From contig NZ_OY771475.1 in assembly GCF_963674635.1 (NCBI RefSeq), forward strand, positions 2,790,001 through 2,854,000: a stretch of DNA of 64,000 nucleotides, given 5' to 3'. How positions within the stretch are numbered: position 1 is the stretch's first letter; every line of letters starts with the position of its first letter. Made by a program: the position numbers and the translations under genes. Below the pieces are notes generated by a model that did not search any database, was not told the DNA's origin, and saw only the letters and a program-made list of their open reading frames with translations. This DNA comes from Breoghania sp. (GTDB lineage Bacteria; Pseudomonadota; Alphaproteobacteria; Rhizobiales; Stappiaceae). Positions 62,430-64,000 of the stretch are shown piece after piece.

Positions 62430-63206
62430 ATGGCTATGGCTCACGACGCGCCTGCTCTGGAGGCCCCGGCCCGCAAGACGCCTGTTCGTGCGTCCCGCAT
62501 CACGACGGGGTGCCGCCCGCGTCGCCTGACAGGCCTCGCAATGGCGGCGGCCGCCGTTCTCCTGACAGCCGGGTGCCAGACCAATCCGACGACGCAACAA
62601 CTTGCAAAACACGATTACCGGCTGCGCCACCCCATCGTCATCGCCGAACAGGCGGAAACCTTCGATCTGCCCGTAAGCGCGGAGACGCGGCGCATCTCCC
62701 GCTCCATGGCGCATGCCGTCAGCGGTTTCGCCCGCGAGGCGCGTCGCAGTGGCGCGCGGCATGTGGAGATCCTCGTGCCATCGGGTTCGGGGAACGAGGC
62801 TGCCGCCCATTCGGTTGCCGGACAGGTTCGTCACACGCTGGCGAAATCGGGCATCCCCCCTCAGAACATCGAGATCCGTGCCTATCCGGTTGATGATCCC
62901 TATGCCATCGCCCCGATCCGCCTTGCTTATCCCAAGGTCAAGGCCTCGGTTCATGCCTGCGGGCGGTGGACGGAATCCATCACCTCGGATGCGGACAATT
63001 CAGATCATCCCGACTTCGGTTGCGCGACCCAGACCAATCTGGCCGCCATGATCGATGATCCGGTCGATCTGCTGCGGCCGCGCGCGATGGGCCCGGGCGA
63101 CCGGCTCCGCCGCGACAGTGTGCATGAGAAGTATCGCGGGGGCGAAAACCCGAGTGGCAAATACACCGAAGGCGTCGGCGCCAAGGTCAGCGAAGTCGGG
63201 CAGTGA
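62430..63206 (+). CDS. cpaD: Tad pilus lipoprotein CpaD
   Basis: 258-residue protein from ATG 62430, with GAGGA seven bases upstream; an alternative ATG at 62412 overlaps the cpaC stop. The lipobox LLTAGC (about residue 50) marks it as an outer-membrane lipoprotein after an unusually long basic leader. The CpaD domain contains ARRSGARHVEILVPSGSGNE and later the conserved DHPDFGCATQTNLAAMIDDP and LLRPRAMGPGD. It acts with the secretin in pilus biogenesis. Confidence 0.94.
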   Translation: MAMAHDAPALEAPARKTPVRASRITTGCRPRRLTGLAMAAAAVLLTAGCQTNPTTQQLAKHDYRLRHPIVIAEQAETFDLPVSAETRRISRSMAHAVSGFAREARRSGARHVEILVPSGSGNEAAAHSVAGQVRHTLAKSGIPPQNIEIRAYPVDDPYAIAPIRLAYPKVKASVHACGRWTESITSDADNSDHPDFGCATQTNLAAMIDDPVDLLRPRAMGPGDRLRRDSVHEKYRGGENPSGKYTEGVGAKVSEVGQ

Positions 63207-63217
63207 GGCCAGTTGTG

Positions 63218-64000
63218 ATGAACGAGTTGACGCAACAGTCGAAGTTGCTTGACGATCCGGACGAGATGAATGCCATGGAGGACCACGGCGCACGTGGGAC
63301 CGGTCTGGAACTGAGGCCCGTCCCGCGCGTCTCCATTCAGGCTTTTTGCGAAAGCCCGACGGTTGCCGCGGCCATCGAGGCGGCGGCGGAAGATCGCCGC
63401 ATGGCCAAGGCGCATACCAAGGTCCATATGGGCGGGCTTTCGGCCGCGATCGACTTCTACCAGTCCGCTCCGACACCGAACCTGATCATTCTGGAGATGC
63501 ACGGGACGCTGGATGCGCTGGCCGTGGGTCTCGACAGCCTGGCAGAGGCTTGCGACCCCGGCACGAAAGTGGTGGTGATCGGCGCAACCAACGATATCGT
63601 GCTCTATCGCGACCTCATGCGTCGTGGCATCAGCGAATATCTCGTTACCCCGATCGACCTGTTCGACGTGATCGCGACGGTGAGCGAGATTTTTGGCGAT
63701 CCCGAAGGCAACCCGCTCGGTCGCTCCATCGCCTTTATCGGCGCCAAGGGCGGCTGCGGCGCCTCCACGATCGCCCACAATGTTTCCTGGTCGATTGCCC
63801 GCAACTTCGAGAACGAAGTGGTTCTGGCCGATTTCGACCTCCCCTTTGGCACCGCCGGGCTGGATTTCAATCAGGATCCCCTCCAGGGCATTCTGGAAGC
63901 GGTCTCTTCGCCCGACCGGCTCGACGACATGCTGCTGGACCGGCTGCTGTCGAAATGCAGCGAAAACCTGTCCATTCTGGCCGCACCGGCTGCGCTTGAG
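63218..64000 (+). CDS. cpaE: Tad pilus assembly ATPase CpaE, truncated at the window edge
   Basis: 261 residues visible, no stop before the end of the window. The N-terminal part (about 40-165) is a receiver-like domain without obvious phospho-Asp geometry. The MinD/ParA-type ATPase domain starts at about 170, with the deviant Walker A KGGCGAST beginning at Lys177 and the LADFDLPFGTAGLDF segment. CpaE localises the pilus machinery to the pole. It starts 11 bases after cpaD with GAGG upstream. The motor ATPase CpaF should follow outside the window. Confidence 0.93.
   Translation, partial: MNELTQQSKLLDDPDEMNAMEDHGARGTGLELRPVPRVSIQAFCESPTVAAAIEAAAEDRRMAKAHTKVHMGGLSAAIDFYQSAPTPNLIILEMHGTLDALAVGLDSLAEACDPGTKVVVIGATNDIVLYRDLMRRGISEYLVTPIDLFDVIATVSEIFGDPEGNPLGRSIAFIGAKGGCGASTIAHNVSWSIARNFENEVVLADFDLPFGTAGLDFNQDPLQGILEAVSSPDRLDDMLLDRLLSKCSENLSILAAPAALE

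Noticed and set aside
63346..63999. Open frame near the right edge with an Arg/Gly-rich translation
   Set aside because: It overlaps cpaE in another frame; cpaE from 63218 has all family motifs.

Overview
The window is high-GC, densely packed bacterial chromosome. Gene content and gene order point to an alphaproteobacterium of the Hyphomicrobiales (Rhizobiales), possibly near Stappia, Roseibium or Pannonibacter; that finer placement is an inference. Supporting evidence: the lptC-lptA-lptB-rpoN-hpf-ptsN block, the uppP / NDUFA9-like pair, hsp20 followed by a DUF1150 gene, an alphaproteobacterial type LptC, and a Caulobacter-style flp/cpa (tad) pilus locus. I saw no insertion sequence, prophage, CRISPR array or rRNA operon. 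This is mostly core chromosome with small accessory insertions.

Layout. 1-6.7 kb: end of a nucleoside/sugar ABC importer (two permeases), an SDR plus an unusual acyl-CoA dehydrogenase, queG, a GST and uppP. 6.8-12.6 kb: NDUFA9-like protein, tRNA-Leu(CAG), a membrane GGDEF protein with a degenerate EAL domain, heme oxygenase, RNase D. 12.7-18.2 kb: LPS transport, sigma-54, ribosome hibernation and PTS-Ntr genes. 18.3-20.2 kb: hsp20/DUF1150 behind a probable sigma-32 promoter and ROSE-like RNA thermometer, then a FecR-domain protein. 20.4-24.6 kb: the end of the beta-ketoadipate pathway (CoA-transferase A/B, thiolase) with a divergent IclR regulator and a well-formed operator. 24.8-37.4 kb: TetR regulator, B12 radical SAM enzyme, fmt, truA, dapE, dapD, small membrane proteins, a LysR/isochorismatase pair and a DMT transporter. 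37.4-44.3 kb: a probable split aerotaxis receptor (soluble MCP plus Aer-type PAS protein), def, ilvD, rmuC. 44.3-47 kb: ArsR/DUF318 permease pair and the ohrR/ohr peroxide pair. 47-56.6 kb: GhrA-type reductase, MarR regulator facing a frameshifted PaaI thioesterase, DUF2339 protein, acetylpolyamine amidohydrolase, LysE exporter, PhnD-like protein and a MaoC-phosphotransacetylase fusion. 56.7-64 kb: tad pilus genes, with two TadE-like pseudopilins and a stand-alone pilN-domain protein on the minus strand and flp-cpaA-cpaB-cpaC-cpaD-cpaE (cut at the edge) on the plus strand.

Nothing here is convincingly a new large system. The most rewarding leads are regulatory and architectural: the two-gene aerotaxis receptor, the catalytically ruined EAL domain on a GGDEF protein, the ROSE-like hsp20 leader, the PcaR-type operator sitting in a promoter spacer, the leaderless ArsR/permease unit, the single-base frameshift in the PaaI thioesterase, a 20-bp perfect inverted repeat, and TTAAC (CtrA-like) clusters at the pilus promoters.
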